Source of the DNA: Corynebacterium phocae
GTDB taxonomy: Bacteria > Actinomycetota > Actinomycetes > Mycobacteriales > Mycobacteriaceae
NCBI RefSeq assembly: GCF_008693075.1
Contig: NZ_VXKJ01000037.1
Span: 1 to 64,000, forward strand
DNA: 64,000 nucleotides
Direction of reading: 5' to 3'
Shown here in pieces: positions 38,126-47,982 of this stretch. Every line of letters starts with the position of its first letter. Positions within the stretch are counted from its first letter, which is position 1. Position numbers and translations under genes: made by a program. Below the pieces are notes generated by a model. That model did not search any database, was not told the origin of the DNA, and saw only the letters and a program-made list of their open reading frames with translations.

Positions 38126-38154
38126 TTGCGCGCGTGTGGCTAGGGCTGTACAGT
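38126..38154 (+). promoter_or_regulatory. promoter for rpsO
   Basis: TTGCGC (38126-38131), a 17-base spacer and TACAGT (38149-38154). It gives a leader of about 125 bases with a GCAG/CTGC hairpin, before the AGGAG at 38275-38279. Confidence 0.5.
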
Positions 38155-38288
38155 AAATGCGGTTCGTCTTACTGCGGTTCACAGCAGTTGCGGGCTGCAC
38201 GAAGAAAGGACACCACCGCCTAGCGTTGGGAAACTTTTTAAGGGCATAAATTTTATGTGGACTGAAAATATTTTAGGAGTTGTACCTC

Positions 38289-38558
38289 ATGGCAATGACC
38301 ACTGAGCAGAAGACCGAAGTTCTCAAGGAATACGGCCTACACGAGACCGACACCGGCTCTCCCGAAGCACAGGTTGCACTGCTGACCTACCGCATCAACA
38401 GCTTGACCGAGCACCTGAAGACCCACAAGCATGATCACCACTCCCGTCGTGGCCTGCTTTTGATGGTTGGTCGCCGCCGTGGCCTGTTGAAGTACCTGGC
38501 AGCTAACAACATTGACCGTTACCGTGACCTGATTGCACGCCTGGGTCTGCGCCGCTAA
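38289..38558 (+). CDS. rpsO: 30S ribosomal protein S15
   Basis: 89 residues, the normal length for S15, which binds the three-way junction of 16S rRNA and bridges to 23S. The start at ATG 38289 (MAMTTEQK) is fixed by AGGAG at 38275-38279; the TTG at 38280 overlaps the ribosome site. Family mark: [19 protein letters not shown]. The rpsO-pnp order is conserved. Confidence 0.98.
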   Translation: MAMTTEQKTEVLKEYGLHETDTGSPEAQVALLTYRINSLTEHLKTHKHDHHSRRGLLLMVGRRRGLLKYLAANNIDRYRDLIARLGLRR

Positions 38559-38602
38559 TTTTGCGCTAGACGCTAGACGTCAGATGACGGTCTAAAATAA
38601 TT

Positions 38603-38631
38603 TGCACCTGGCTTTTGCCGGGTGCATTTTT
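38603..38631 (+). terminator. intrinsic terminator after rpsO
   Basis: TGCACCTGGC pairs with GCCGGGTGCA over a TTTT loop, followed by TTTTT. It separates rpsO from pnp. Confidence 0.9.
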
Positions 38632-38743
38632 CGTTTTAAGTGGCGGCCTCGCGGCTGTGATTTAGCCCCCAACGAACCCCTTTATGTGGCAGCAAGTAGG
38701 CACTCGGGTTGCGCCGGACGCGAATTTATGAGCGGAACTAGCT

Positions 38744-38815
38744 AAAACCTGCTAAGGTTTTCCCTGGTATTAAAGACCAATATTGGAAACCCCCGGCGGC
38801 AACGATGATCGCCGG
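38744..38815 (+). promoter_or_regulatory. structured pnp leader
   Basis: Two hairpins precede pnp. AAAACCT (38744-38750) pairs with AGGTTTT (38755-38761), and CCGGCG (38793-38798) pairs with CGCCGG (38810-38815). The second ends about 10 bases before the GAAGGAG ribosome site. In E. coli a leader hairpin cut by RNase III underlies pnp autoregulation; whether this leader acts the same way is inference. Confidence 0.4.
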
Positions 38816-38839
38816 TACTTGAAGGAGTAACACTTTTTA

Positions 38840-41080
38840 ATGAGCGAAAATAACGCTGTTGAATTTATTGTCGACGAAGAGTTCGGCATCACTGAAGCCA
38901 TTGCCACCCTGGACAACGGGGACTTTGGCACTCGCACCATCCGCTTCGAGACTGGCCAGCTAGCGCGCCAGGCCGGCGGATCTGTCACCACCTATTTGGA
39001 TGATGACACCATGCTGCTGACCACCACCACTGCGTCCAACCAGCCGCGCGAAGGCTTTGATTTCTTCCCGCTGACCGTGGACGTTGAGGAGCGTATGTAC
39101 GCAGCCGGCAAAATCCCGGGCTCGTTCTTCCGCCGCGAAGGCCGCCCCTCGACTGAAGCTGTATTGACCTGCCGTCTGGTAGACCGCCCGCTGCGCCCAA
39201 CCTTTGTTAAAGGCTTGCGCAACGAAGTCCAGGTTGTCATCACGGTCATGTCCATGAACCCTGAAGAGTTCTATGACGTTGTGGCTATCAATGGTGCCTC
39301 TGCTGCAACGCAGCTGTCTGGTCTACCAGTTTCCGGCCCTGTGGGCGGCGTACGCATGGCGCTTATTGCCGATGATAAGCACCCCAAGGGCCAGTGGGTA
39401 GCGTTCCCCAACCACGCCCAGCACGATCAAGCTCTCTTCGAGATGGTTGTTGCAGGCCGCCTGGTAGACAAGGGTGGCAAGCAAGACGTTGCCATCATGA
39501 TGGTGGAGGCTGGAGCTGGCAACAACGTCATCCAGCGCATCAAGGAAGGTGCCCCGGCTCCCAAGGAGGCCACCGTGGCAGCTGGTCTTGAGGCCGCTAA
39601 GCCTTTCATTGAGACACTGTGCAAGGCCCAAGCTGGTCTGGCAGAGCGTGCGGCTAAAGAAACCCAGGAATTCCCACTGTTCCCGCCGTATTCCGATGAT
39701 GTCTACGCGGCAGTGGAGAAGAAGGCTGCGAAGAAGCTCGAAGAGCTGATGACCATTGCCGGCAAGCAGGACCGCGATGACGCCACCAATGAGCATATGG
39801 CCACCGTGGAAGAAGCTCTCTTGGACCGCTTTGAGGAATTGGATGACGCTTCCAAGCAAATCCGCAATGCGTACAACTCCCTGATGAAGGCCATCGTCCG
39901 TAAGAAGATCCTCAACGAGGGCTTCCGTATTGACGGCCGTAGCGTTACCGACATTCGTGACCTTGCGGTTGAGGTTGAACTCATTCCGCGCGCGCACGGT
40001 TCCGCGCTGTTCGAGCGCGGGGAGACTCAAATCCTGGGCGTAACCACCCTGGACATGTTGAAGATGGAGCAGCATATTGACTCGCTGTCGCCTGACTCAT
40101 CTAAGCGCTACATGCACCACTACAACTTCCCTCCTTACTCCGTAGGTGAGACTGGCCGCGTGGGCTCGCCCAAGCGCCGCGAAATCGGGCACGGTGCGCT
40201 TGCTGAGCGCGCTTTGGTTCCGGTTCTTCCTACCCGTGAGGAATTCCCTTACGCCATCCGCCAGGTATCTGAGGCTCTAGGATCCAACGGTTCTACCTCC
40301 ATGGGTTCCGTCTGCGCTTCCACGCTGTCTCTGTTTAACGCCGGCGTTCCGCTGAAGGCACCCGTGGCTGGTATCGCTATGGGACTTGTCTCCGGTGAGG
40401 TCAAGGGCAAGGAGAAGTTCGTTGCGCTGACCGACATCCTTGGTGCAGAAGACGCATTCGGTGACATGGACTTCAAGGTCGCTGGTACCTCCGAGTTCAT
40501 CACCGCTTTGCAGCTCGACACCAAGTTGGACGGCATCCCCTCTAAGGTGCTGGCGGATGCCCTCGAGCAGGCACGTGATGCTCGTGCCGCTATCTTGGAC
40601 ACCATGGAAACCGTCATCGACTCCCCGGATGAGATGTCCGCTTTGGCACCGAAGATTACCTCGGTGAAGATTCCAATGAACAAGATTGGTGAGCTCATTG
40701 GCCCCAAGGGCAAGACCATCAACCTGATTACGGAAGAAACCGGCGCTGATATTTCCATCGAGGAAGACGGCACCGTCTACATCTCCGCAGCCACTGGTGA
40801 GGCAGCCGACGCCGCCATCGAGCGCGTCAACGGCATTGCTAACCCGCAGCTACCAACCGTTGGTGAGCGCTACCTAGGTACGGTTGTCAAGACCGTTGCC
40901 TTTGGTGCTTTCATCTCCTTGACTCCAGGGTCAGACGGCTTGATGCACATCTCCAAGATTGGCGGAGATGAGCGCATTGAGAAGGTAGAGGACGTCTACA
41001 ACGTGGGCGACAAAGTCCAGGTAGAAATCGCGGACATTGACAACCGCGGCAAGATCTCCCTTATTCCAGTAGAGGACTAA
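38840..41080 (+). CDS. pnp: polyribonucleotide nucleotidyltransferase (PNPase)
   Basis: A 3'-5' phosphorolytic exoribonuclease. It has 746 residues: two RNase PH domains joined by a helical domain, then KH ([18 protein letters not shown]) and S1 ([18 protein letters not shown]) RNA-binding domains. [18 protein letters not shown] is the conserved active-site region of the second PH domain. It has 10-15 residues of polar N-terminal extension, as in other corynebacteria. Together with RNase J at 45 kb it forms the main mRNA decay set here. Confidence 0.98.
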   Translation: MSENNAVEFIVDEEFGITEAIATLDNGDFGTRTIRFETGQLARQAGGSVTTYLDDDTMLLTTTTASNQPREGFDFFPLTVDVEERMYAAGKIPGSFFRREGRPSTEAVLTCRLVDRPLRPTFVKGLRNEVQVVITVMSMNPEEFYDVVAINGASAATQLSGLPVSGPVGGVRMALIADDKHPKGQWVAFPNHAQHDQALFEMVVAGRLVDKGGKQDVAIMMVEAGAGNNVIQRIKEGAPAPKEATVAAGLEAAKPFIETLCKAQAGLAERAAKETQEFPLFPPYSDDVYAAVEKKAAKKLEELMTIAGKQDRDDATNEHMATVEEALLDRFEELDDASKQIRNAYNSLMKAIVRKKILNEGFRIDGRSVTDIRDLAVEVELIPRAHGSALFERGETQILGVTTLDMLKMEQHIDSLSPDSSKRYMHHYNFPPYSVGETGRVGSPKRREIGHGALAERALVPVLPTREEFPYAIRQVSEALGSNGSTSMGSVCASTLSLFNAGVPLKAPVAGIAMGLVSGEVKGKEKFVALTDILGAEDAFGDMDFKVAGTSEFITALQLDTKLDGIPSKVLADALEQARDARAAILDTMETVIDSPDEMSALAPKITSVKIPMNKIGELIGPKGKTINLITEETGADISIEEDGTVYISAATGEAADAAIERVNGIANPQLPTVGERYLGTVVKTVAFGAFISLTPGSDGLMHISKIGGDERIEKVEDVYNVGDKVQVEIADIDNRGKISLIPVED

Positions 41081-41092
41081 AGTCAGCTGAAT

Positions 41093-41143
41093 AAAGCCGC
41101 CCTGGCTGGCCACAGATTGTGGCTTAGCCGCGGGCGGCTTTTT
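41093..41143 (+). terminator. intrinsic terminator after pnp
   Basis: AAAGCCGCCC (41093-41102) pairs with GGGCGGCTTT (41132-41141), with an inner GCCAC/GTGGC hairpin (41109-41123), followed by further T residues. Confidence 0.9.
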
Positions 41144-41190
41144 CTTCTTGCACTGGCACCGGATATCAGGCGGTCCTACGCCCGGGGGTG

Positions 41191-41943
41191 CTAGTCCTTG
41201 AGGAAGTCTATGACCAAACGGGAAGGCTGCTCAAGGAAAGTGATGGAGTAGGGGCGCTTCTCATCGAGGCCGAGGACAAATTGGGACTGGGCTTCAAACG
41301 CTCCGGTAAATTCCACCGAGCGGATACTTCCCGCGCCTGGGAAAGTGCCGGCGTCGATGAACGATGCTTGCTTTTCCGCAGAAAACGGCCACGGCGTCCC
41401 CTCCACACCCACCGTCAAAGCCGTTGTGCCCCGGTACTCAACCGGGAATCCGGAGCCCTGCTGCGCGGGTTCGGTCGAATAGCGGGCATACCATCCGGGT
41501 TTGCCGGTGCCGGTGAATTCAATGACAAACCGGTCAAAACCGGGGTGTGAGCCCGTGCGGACCGCAACGGGAACCAGGTCGGCTGGACCGTTCATGGTCA
41601 GCGGACGGTCCTGGTCACTTGGTTGGCCTAAGAATCCGGCGGGCAAGCCGTTGGCCTGTGGGGCTTCTTTAGCTGGAGGGCTGGCGGTGCTGGCAGCCGC
41701 GCCGTTGTCTGCTGGACGGGTGGCCTTTTCCGTTGTGGCCTCCCCAGGGGTGTGCGCAGGGGACGTTTCTTTCTTCGCATTGGCCTTGGACACCGTGGTG
41801 GTACTGGTTAACAGTTGGGATTGCGCGTTGTCTACTCCATCAGAAGGAGAGCAGGCGGAGAGAGAGACGGCTACGCAGACAGCTAAAGAGGCAGCGAGGG
41901 GTTTTACAAGCGTTGGGCCGGGCTGAGAAAAATCTTCACACAT
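41191..41943 (-). CDS. AMIN-like domain lipoprotein
   Basis: 250 residues. A signal segment ends in LSAC near residue 31, a good lipobox. A Thr/Ala/Pro-rich linker follows, then a 130-residue C-terminal domain with the pattern of the AMIN-like family (GFDRFVIEFTG, YSITFLEQPSRLVIDF). Related domains in cell-wall amidases localise proteins to peptidoglycan. The function is unknown. The start may lie downstream (for example the Val codon 13), since the first 12 residues are polar. It is convergent with pnp and divergent from dapB. Confidence 0.75.
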   Translation of the reverse strand: MCEDFSQPGPTLVKPLAASLAVCVAVSLSACSPSDGVDNAQSQLLTSTTTVSKANAKKETSPAHTPGEATTEKATRPADNGAAASTASPPAKEAPQANGLPAGFLGQPSDQDRPLTMNGPADLVPVAVRTGSHPGFDRFVIEFTGTGKPGWYARYSTEPAQQGSGFPVEYRGTTALTVGVEGTPWPFSAEKQASFIDAGTFPGAGSIRSVEFTGAFEAQSQFVLGLDEKRPYSITFLEQPSRLVIDFLKD

Positions 41944-43012
<1,069 letters not shown>

Positions 43013-43154
43013 CTGGTATCCGGCGCCCGCCCGTACGGGATTGGAACTCGGCGGGATCTGCAATCCGGTGACGTACGGCGAATGCAGTGGCGCACAGGTA
43101 GCCACCGCACAGGTAGTCACTTTGACGTACATGAGGAAGAAAGAATCTGAGGGA

Positions 43155-43904
43155 ATGACAAAGAAAAGTAGTCTTGAAATTCAACTGGTGGCGGCCACGG
43201 AGTTCCACCCCCCGGCGGATATTGATTGGTCGCCGGATGAGACTGCTACGTCGGGCGAAGCCTTGGTCGAATTTGCCGGTCGTGCCTGTTATGAGTCCTT
43301 TGATAAGCCCAACCCGCGTACAGCGGGCAATGAGGCTTACCTGCACCACATTATCGAGGTGGGCCACCTCGCCTTGCTGGAGCACGCTACTGCGACGCTC
43401 TACATTAGGGGCATCTCCAGGTCAGCTACCCACGAACTGGTCAGGCACAGGCATTTTTCCTTTTCTCAGCTGTCCCAACGGTTCGTCCACCCGGAGGAGC
43501 CCGAAGTCGTGGTTCCGGCACTCATTGCCAAGGACGAAGACCTCAGCCGCACGTTCATCAGAGCGGTGGAGGACGCGCGGTTTATGTACGAGGAGTTGCT
43601 ATCCGGTCTTGAGGAAAACCTTGCTAATGAACCCAATGCGCTGCTAAGACTCAAGCAGGCCCGGCAGGCTGCGCGGTCGGTGTTGCCCAACGCCACGGAG
43701 TCGCGGATTGTGGTGACCGGGAACTACCGCGCGTGGCGGGAAATGATTGCCGCCCACGCCACCGAGCATGCCGATGAAGAAATGCGGACGGTGGCGGTAG
43801 CGGCATTGAAAATCTTAATGGAACAATCACCGGTGATTTTCTCCGATTTCACCATTACCAAGCTCGCCGACGGAACGGAGATGGCGTCCAGCCCGTACGC
43901 TTAG
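43155..43904 (+). CDS. thyX: flavin-dependent thymidylate synthase ThyX
   Basis: Makes dTMP from dUMP using FAD, NADPH and methylenetetrahydrofolate. The start at 43155 (MTKKSSLEI) gives 249 residues, near the family length. Upstream in-frame starts at 43131 and 43041 would add sequence unlike the family. The ThyX signature RHRHFSFSQLSQR is present in full. It is placed between dapB and dapA. Confidence 0.95.
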   Translation: MTKKSSLEIQLVAATEFHPPADIDWSPDETATSGEALVEFAGRACYESFDKPNPRTAGNEAYLHHIIEVGHLALLEHATATLYIRGISRSATHELVRHRHFSFSQLSQRFVHPEEPEVVVPALIAKDEDLSRTFIRAVEDARFMYEELLSGLEENLANEPNALLRLKQARQAARSVLPNATESRIVVTGNYRAWREMIAAHATEHADEEMRTVAVAALKILMEQSPVIFSDFTITKLADGTEMASSPYA

Positions 43905-43907
43905 CCG

Positions 43908-43966
43908 CCCCCTGGATGTTTCACCTCATGACCATGACCGTGACCATGGCATGACCTGGGGTTTTT
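43908..43966 (+). terminator. intrinsic terminator after thyX
   Basis: TCATG-A-CCATG (43926-43936) pairs with CATGGCATGA (43945-43954) with one bulge. Flanking CCCC/GGGG pairs and a GTTTTT end at 43966 complete it. The stem is made of repeated ATGACC units. Confidence 0.65.
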
Positions 43967-44031
43967 CCGGGAGCGCTTACACGGTGGGGCCACCACGCGG
44001 AGAGGATACCAACAAAAGCGCCGTTTACAGG

Positions 44032-44037
44032 TAACCT
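44032..44037 (+). promoter_or_regulatory. candidate -10 element for a leaderless dapA
   Basis: TAACCT ends eight bases before the dapA ATG, and there is no Shine-Dalgarno sequence. From memory a TAACCT -10 element is also reported for the C. glutamicum dapA promoter, though its start site there may lie further upstream. Confidence 0.4.
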
Positions 44038-44045
44038 AGTCAGAC

Positions 44046-44960
44046 ATGAGCACAGGTATGACAGCACACTCCGACACCCCGGTATTTGGCCGGGTTGGCG
44101 TAGCTATGGTCACCCCTTTTGATCATCACGGAGCGCTAGATACCGCGACCGCGCGTCGGGTAGCTACGCACCTCGTGGACAACGGCGTTGACTCTCTGTT
44201 CATTTCCGGCACCACGGGCGAAGCCCCGACTACCACGCCGGAAGAAAAGATTGAACTGCTCAAGGCCGTCATCGATGAAGTGGGCACGCGGGCAAAGGTT
44301 TGTGCCGGGGTTGGGACTAACAACACCAAGGTTTCCGTTGAGCTGGCAAAAGCTGCGGCTAAAGCCGGTGCGGACAGCCTGCTGGTGGTAACCCCGTACT
44401 ACTCCAAGCCCTCCCAAGACGGGGTGTTTGCCCATTTCGAAGAGATCGCTAAGGCTACAGACCTCCCAGTGTGCGTTTACGATATACCTGGCCGCTCGGG
44501 TATTGCTATTGAGGCTGACACTCTACGTCGCCTTGCGAAGCTACCCACCATCAGTGCCGTGAAAGACGCCAAGGGTCACCTTGGTCTGGGTGCTGAGCTT
44601 ATGCATGAAACCGGAATTGACTGGTACTCCGGTGATGACCCACTGAACATACCGTGGTTATCCCTGGGGGCCTCTGGTCTGATTTCCGTTATAGGACATG
44701 CTGCGCCACAATATTTGGCGGAACTTTATACTTCTTTCGAAGATGGCGACCTCGCGCGTGCGCGCGAGATTAACGCCACACACTTAATCCCACTCATGCA
44801 TGCGCAAGCACGCTTGGGTGGCGTAACAATGGCAAAATCTGCCTTGCGACTGCAAGGTTTGGATTGCGGATCTCCGCGGCTTCCGGTGCTAGATGCAACG
44901 GAGTCAGAAATTGCGGAGCTTCGCCAAGATATGACAAAGGCTGGAGTCTTTAAAGAATGA
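44046..44960 (+). CDS. dapA: 4-hydroxy-tetrahydrodipicolinate synthase
   Basis: First committed step of lysine and diaminopimelate synthesis, condensing pyruvate and aspartate semialdehyde. It has 304 residues. The TIM-barrel motifs [14 protein letters not shown] and [10 protein letters not shown] are present, and the Schiff-base Lys lies in AVKDAKG. The start MSTGMTA matches the C. glutamicum N-terminus as I recall it. The last four bases overlap the start of rnj (ATGA). Confidence 0.96.
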   Translation: MSTGMTAHSDTPVFGRVGVAMVTPFDHHGALDTATARRVATHLVDNGVDSLFISGTTGEAPTTTPEEKIELLKAVIDEVGTRAKVCAGVGTNNTKVSVELAKAAAKAGADSLLVVTPYYSKPSQDGVFAHFEEIAKATDLPVCVYDIPGRSGIAIEADTLRRLAKLPTISAVKDAKGHLGLGAELMHETGIDWYSGDDPLNIPWLSLGASGLISVIGHAAPQYLAELYTSFEDGDLARAREINATHLIPLMHAQARLGGVTMAKSALRLQGLDCGSPRLPVLDATESEIAELRQDMTKAGVFKE

Positions 44961-47170
44961 CTGAATCTCGCAAGAGTTCCCGGAAGGTTACCCGCAAGGC
45001 GGGCCCACCGGTAGAAGCAAACGAAGCGGCCTCAAATGAGGCGGCTTCTCCCGTTTTCCAAGCACCGGAGAATGCAGCTAGCAAGGCTGCTGAAACCGCT
45101 GGTGCCGCTAATTCGCAGAACCAGGGTTCTGAGAACAGCAGGCGGGACAATTCCGAGCGTCAAGACAACGGAGAAAAGCAGGACGGGGATAACTCGCGCC
45201 GCCGCTCCCGTGGATCACGGGGTGGCCGTGGCCGCAGCGGCAACGGCAACGGCCGTGACAACAACCGCGAGAACAATCGGGAGAACAACCGTGATAACAA
45301 TCGCGGCGGGTCTCGCGGTAACTCCGGTGATGACCGGAACAACGGCCGCGGCAATAACCGTCAGGGCGGTGGCAACAACAACGGCGGAAACCGTGGCCGC
45401 CGGAGTGTCCTGAAATCAATGCAGGGTGCGGATCTGACCAAGCGTCTTCCGGAGCCACCAAAGCAGCCTAAAGATGCCCTGCGTATCTACGCCCTTGGTG
45501 GTATTTCCGAAATTGGCCGTAACATGACCGTCTTCGATTACCAGGGCGACATGCTCATCATCGACTGTGGCGTGCTGTTTCCGTCCTCCGGTGAGCCCGG
45601 CGTGGATCTCATCCTGCCTGACTTCGGTCCGATTGAAAAGAAGCTGGACAAGGTCAAGGCGCTGGTTATCACTCACGCGCACGAGGACCACATTGGTGCT
45701 ATCCCGTGGCTGTTGAAGTTGCGCGGTGATATCCCTATCGTGGCTTCCCGCTTTACTATCGCGCTGATCGCCGCGAAGTGTAAGGAACACCGCCTGCGTC
45801 CCAAGTTCATTGAGGTCAATGAGCAGTCTGATGTTTCCTATGGGCCGTTCCGGTGCCGTTTCTGGGCCGTGAACCACTCCATTCCTGACGCCTTGGGAAT
45901 CATGCTCAACACCCCAGCGGGTAGCGTTATCCAGACTGGTGACATCAAGCTGGATCAGACCCCGCTTGACGGCCGCCCAACGGATTTGCCGGCACTGTCC
46001 CGCTTCGGTGATGAGGGCGTGGACCTCATGCTTTGTGACTCTACCAACGCTAACATCCCTGGTGTTTCGGGCTCTGAGGGAGATATTCCGGCGGCTCTCA
46101 ACCGCCTGGTCTCCGGGGCCAAGCAGCGCGTGATTCTGGCCACCTTCGCCTCCAACGTTTACCGCGTGCAGGCCGCTGTGGACGCAGCTGTTGCCAACGG
46201 CCGCAAGGTTGCTTTCAATGGCCGGTCCATGCTGCGGAACATGGAAATCGCGGAGAAGATGGGCTTGTTGAAGGTCCCGCGTGGCACCATCATTTCTATC
46301 GATGACGCCGCCCGGATGGCCCCTCACAAGGTCATGTTGATTACCACCGGTACGCAGGGTGAACCCATGGCGGCACTGTCGCGCATGGCCCGCCGGGAAC
46401 ACCGCCAGATCACTGTCCGCGATGGGGATATGGTTATTTTCTCCTCCTCGCTCATTCCGGGCAATGAGGAAGCAATTTACGGCGTGATGAATATGCTGTC
46501 CCAGATTGGTGCGGAGATTATCACCAGTAAGGAAGCCAAGGTTCACTCTTCCGGACACGGCTACGCCGGGGAGCTGTTGTTCCTCTACAACGCAGCCCGT
46601 CCGCGCAACGCTATGCCGGTACACGGCGAGTGGCGCCACCTGCGTGCAAACAAGGAGCTGGCAATCTCCACCGGCGTGGACCGTGACCGCGTGGTCTTGG
46701 CCCAAAACGGTGTGGTTGTGGACCTGCAGAAGGGGCGCGCGCAAGTGGTTGGCCAGCTGCAGATTGGCAACTTGTACGTGGACGGCCTAACAATGGGTGA
46801 CGTGGACGCGGACACTTTGGCGGACCGTACTAACCTGGGTGCTGGCGGCGTTGTCTCCATCACCTGTGTAATTGACAACCGGACCTGCCGTTTGCTGGAA
46901 CGCCCAACGGTTGAGACCACGGGCTTTAGCGATGATGACCGCGGAGTAGTGCCGGAAATCGCGGAGCTGGTAGAAAGCACCATGAATGACTTGGCTGCTG
47001 AAGGCGAAAATGACACCTACCGCATGGTGCAGAAGGTGCGCCGCAAGGTCACCCGCCTGATGTCGGTAAAGCACAAGCGCGAACCGGTTATTCTGCCCAC
47101 CATCATCCAGACCGCCTCCGGGCAGCTCGATCTTGATGATGACGTATCAGGCGCACGGGAGTCGCGCTAG
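44957..47170 (+). CDS. rnj: ribonuclease J
   Basis: A metallo-beta-lactamase/beta-CASP RNase with endonuclease and 5'-3' exonuclease activity, central to mRNA turnover and rRNA maturation. It has 737 residues. The first 155 or so form a disordered, Asn/Arg/Gly-rich extension with repeated NNRENNR/GRGNNR-like units. The catalytic HAHEDHIG is near residue 235, with GDIKLDQTP and the C-terminal [14 protein letters not shown]. The start overlaps dapA by four bases. The N-terminal extension is typical of actinobacterial RNase J and resembles the RNA-binding tails of RNase E. Confidence 0.96.
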   Translation: MTESRKSSRKVTRKAGPPVEANEAASNEAASPVFQAPENAASKAAETAGAANSQNQGSENSRRDNSERQDNGEKQDGDNSRRRSRGSRGGRGRSGNGNGRDNNRENNRENNRDNNRGGSRGNSGDDRNNGRGNNRQGGGNNNGGNRGRRSVLKSMQGADLTKRLPEPPKQPKDALRIYALGGISEIGRNMTVFDYQGDMLIIDCGVLFPSSGEPGVDLILPDFGPIEKKLDKVKALVITHAHEDHIGAIPWLLKLRGDIPIVASRFTIALIAAKCKEHRLRPKFIEVNEQSDVSYGPFRCRFWAVNHSIPDALGIMLNTPAGSVIQTGDIKLDQTPLDGRPTDLPALSRFGDEGVDLMLCDSTNANIPGVSGSEGDIPAALNRLVSGAKQRVILATFASNVYRVQAAVDAAVANGRKVAFNGRSMLRNMEIAEKMGLLKVPRGTIISIDDAARMAPHKVMLITTGTQGEPMAALSRMARREHRQITVRDGDMVIFSSSLIPGNEEAIYGVMNMLSQIGAEIITSKEAKVHSSGHGYAGELLFLYNAARPRNAMPVHGEWRHLRANKELAISTGVDRDRVVLAQNGVVVDLQKGRAQVVGQLQIGNLYVDGLTMGDVDADTLADRTNLGAGGVVSITCVIDNRTCRLLERPTVETTGFSDDDRGVVPEIAELVESTMNDLAAEGENDTYRMVQKVRRKVTRLMSVKHKREPVILPTIIQTASGQLDLDDDVSGARESR

Positions 47171-47220
47171 TTAACGTGAACCACGTTTCCCGGTCCTTAT
47201 AGGCATCAGGTCGTGGAGGT

Positions 47221-47258
47221 GAGCCCTAGCTGCAACCTTTGGTTGTATGCTAGGGCTC
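47221..47258. terminator. perfect inverted repeat between rnj and the TIGR03085 gene
   Basis: GAGCCCTAGC (47221-47230) and GCTAGGGCTC (47249-47258) form a perfect 10-bp stem, with an inner CAACC/GGTTG hairpin. The right arm touches the ATG at 47259 and contains a -10-like TATGCT (47246-47251). The T-rich start of the gene (TCGTTTTCTTC) follows. It may be the rnj terminator, an operator, or both. Confidence 0.55.
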
Positions 47259-47885
47259 ATGTCGTTTTCTTCTGCTGAGCGTGAAAAGCTCGCTGCGTTG
47301 CTCCTGGAACTTGGCCCCGCTGCTCCTACCCTGTGCGGTGGGTGGGATACCCGTGAGATGGCCGCCCATCTGTGGTTGCGGGAACACCATCCGCGGGCCG
47401 CCGCCGGGATTGTTTTCCCATTTCTTTCTAAAGTGACTGAAGATGTCATGCGGGAGGTTGCGGAGCGCGATTACGCAGCGGTTGTCTCCGCGTGGGCCGC
47501 CGGCCCCAAGAAGTTCCACCCGTTAAGGTTCTTCGATTCCGTTGCCAACTTTGCGGAGCACTTTGTTCACCACGAGGATGTGCGGAGGGCCAACGGCATG
47601 GTGAAGCCCCGGGAGTTTTCCACCGTGGTTAATGACAAAATGTATAAGACTCTCACGGTGTTGGCACCGCGGATGTTGACCAAATCTACCAAGCCGGTGG
47701 CGCTGTTTGCTCCGGGCTACCCGCGTTTGCTTGCCGCGAACTCGCGCGGGGTGACCAGTCAGGGGAGTGCGGTTGTTACCGTGATGGGCGCGGTCCCGGA
47801 GTTACTGCTGTGGGTTTTTGGCCGGGACGAGGCTGAGGTGGTCATTAAGGGTGATGACACCGCCATCGTTAGGTCAAGCCTCTAG
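47259..47885 (+). CDS. TIGR03085 family protein (mycothiol-dependent isomerase / DinB fold)
   Basis: 208 residues from ATG 47259 (MSFSSAER); ATG 47247 is also in frame. It matches the actinobacterial TIGR03085 family by TLCGGWDTREMAAHLWLREHHP and ANFAEHFVHHEDVRRANG, which supply His residues for a metal site in the DinB/MDMPI four-helix fold. Relatives use mycothiol or another thiol as cofactor, but the reaction is unknown. No ribosome site is visible, so translation may be leaderless. Confidence 0.85.
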   Translation: MSFSSAEREKLAALLLELGPAAPTLCGGWDTREMAAHLWLREHHPRAAAGIVFPFLSKVTEDVMREVAERDYAAVVSAWAAGPKKFHPLRFFDSVANFAEHFVHHEDVRRANGMVKPREFSTVVNDKMYKTLTVLAPRMLTKSTKPVALFAPGYPRLLAANSRGVTSQGSAVVTVMGAVPELLLWVFGRDEAEVVIKGDDTAIVRSSL

Positions 47886-47982
47886 GGTTTACCTTCTGGG
47901 TAGCGCCCGGGACTGAAGAAAAGTTCTGCTCACTGGTGTTGCGTATGGGAATACTGGTGTCAAAGCGTCTAAAGTGGTTTCC

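Noticed and set aside
43926..43956. Repeated ATGACC that could encode a His/Asp-rich peptide
   Set aside because: No start, ribosome site or extended frame; it is better explained as the stem of the thyX terminator.
45416..46744. Long antisense open frame opposite rnj (and a similar one opposite rlmN at 5439-6533)
   Set aside because: Both mirror well-identified genes, have no ribosome site or family features, and arise from codon bias.
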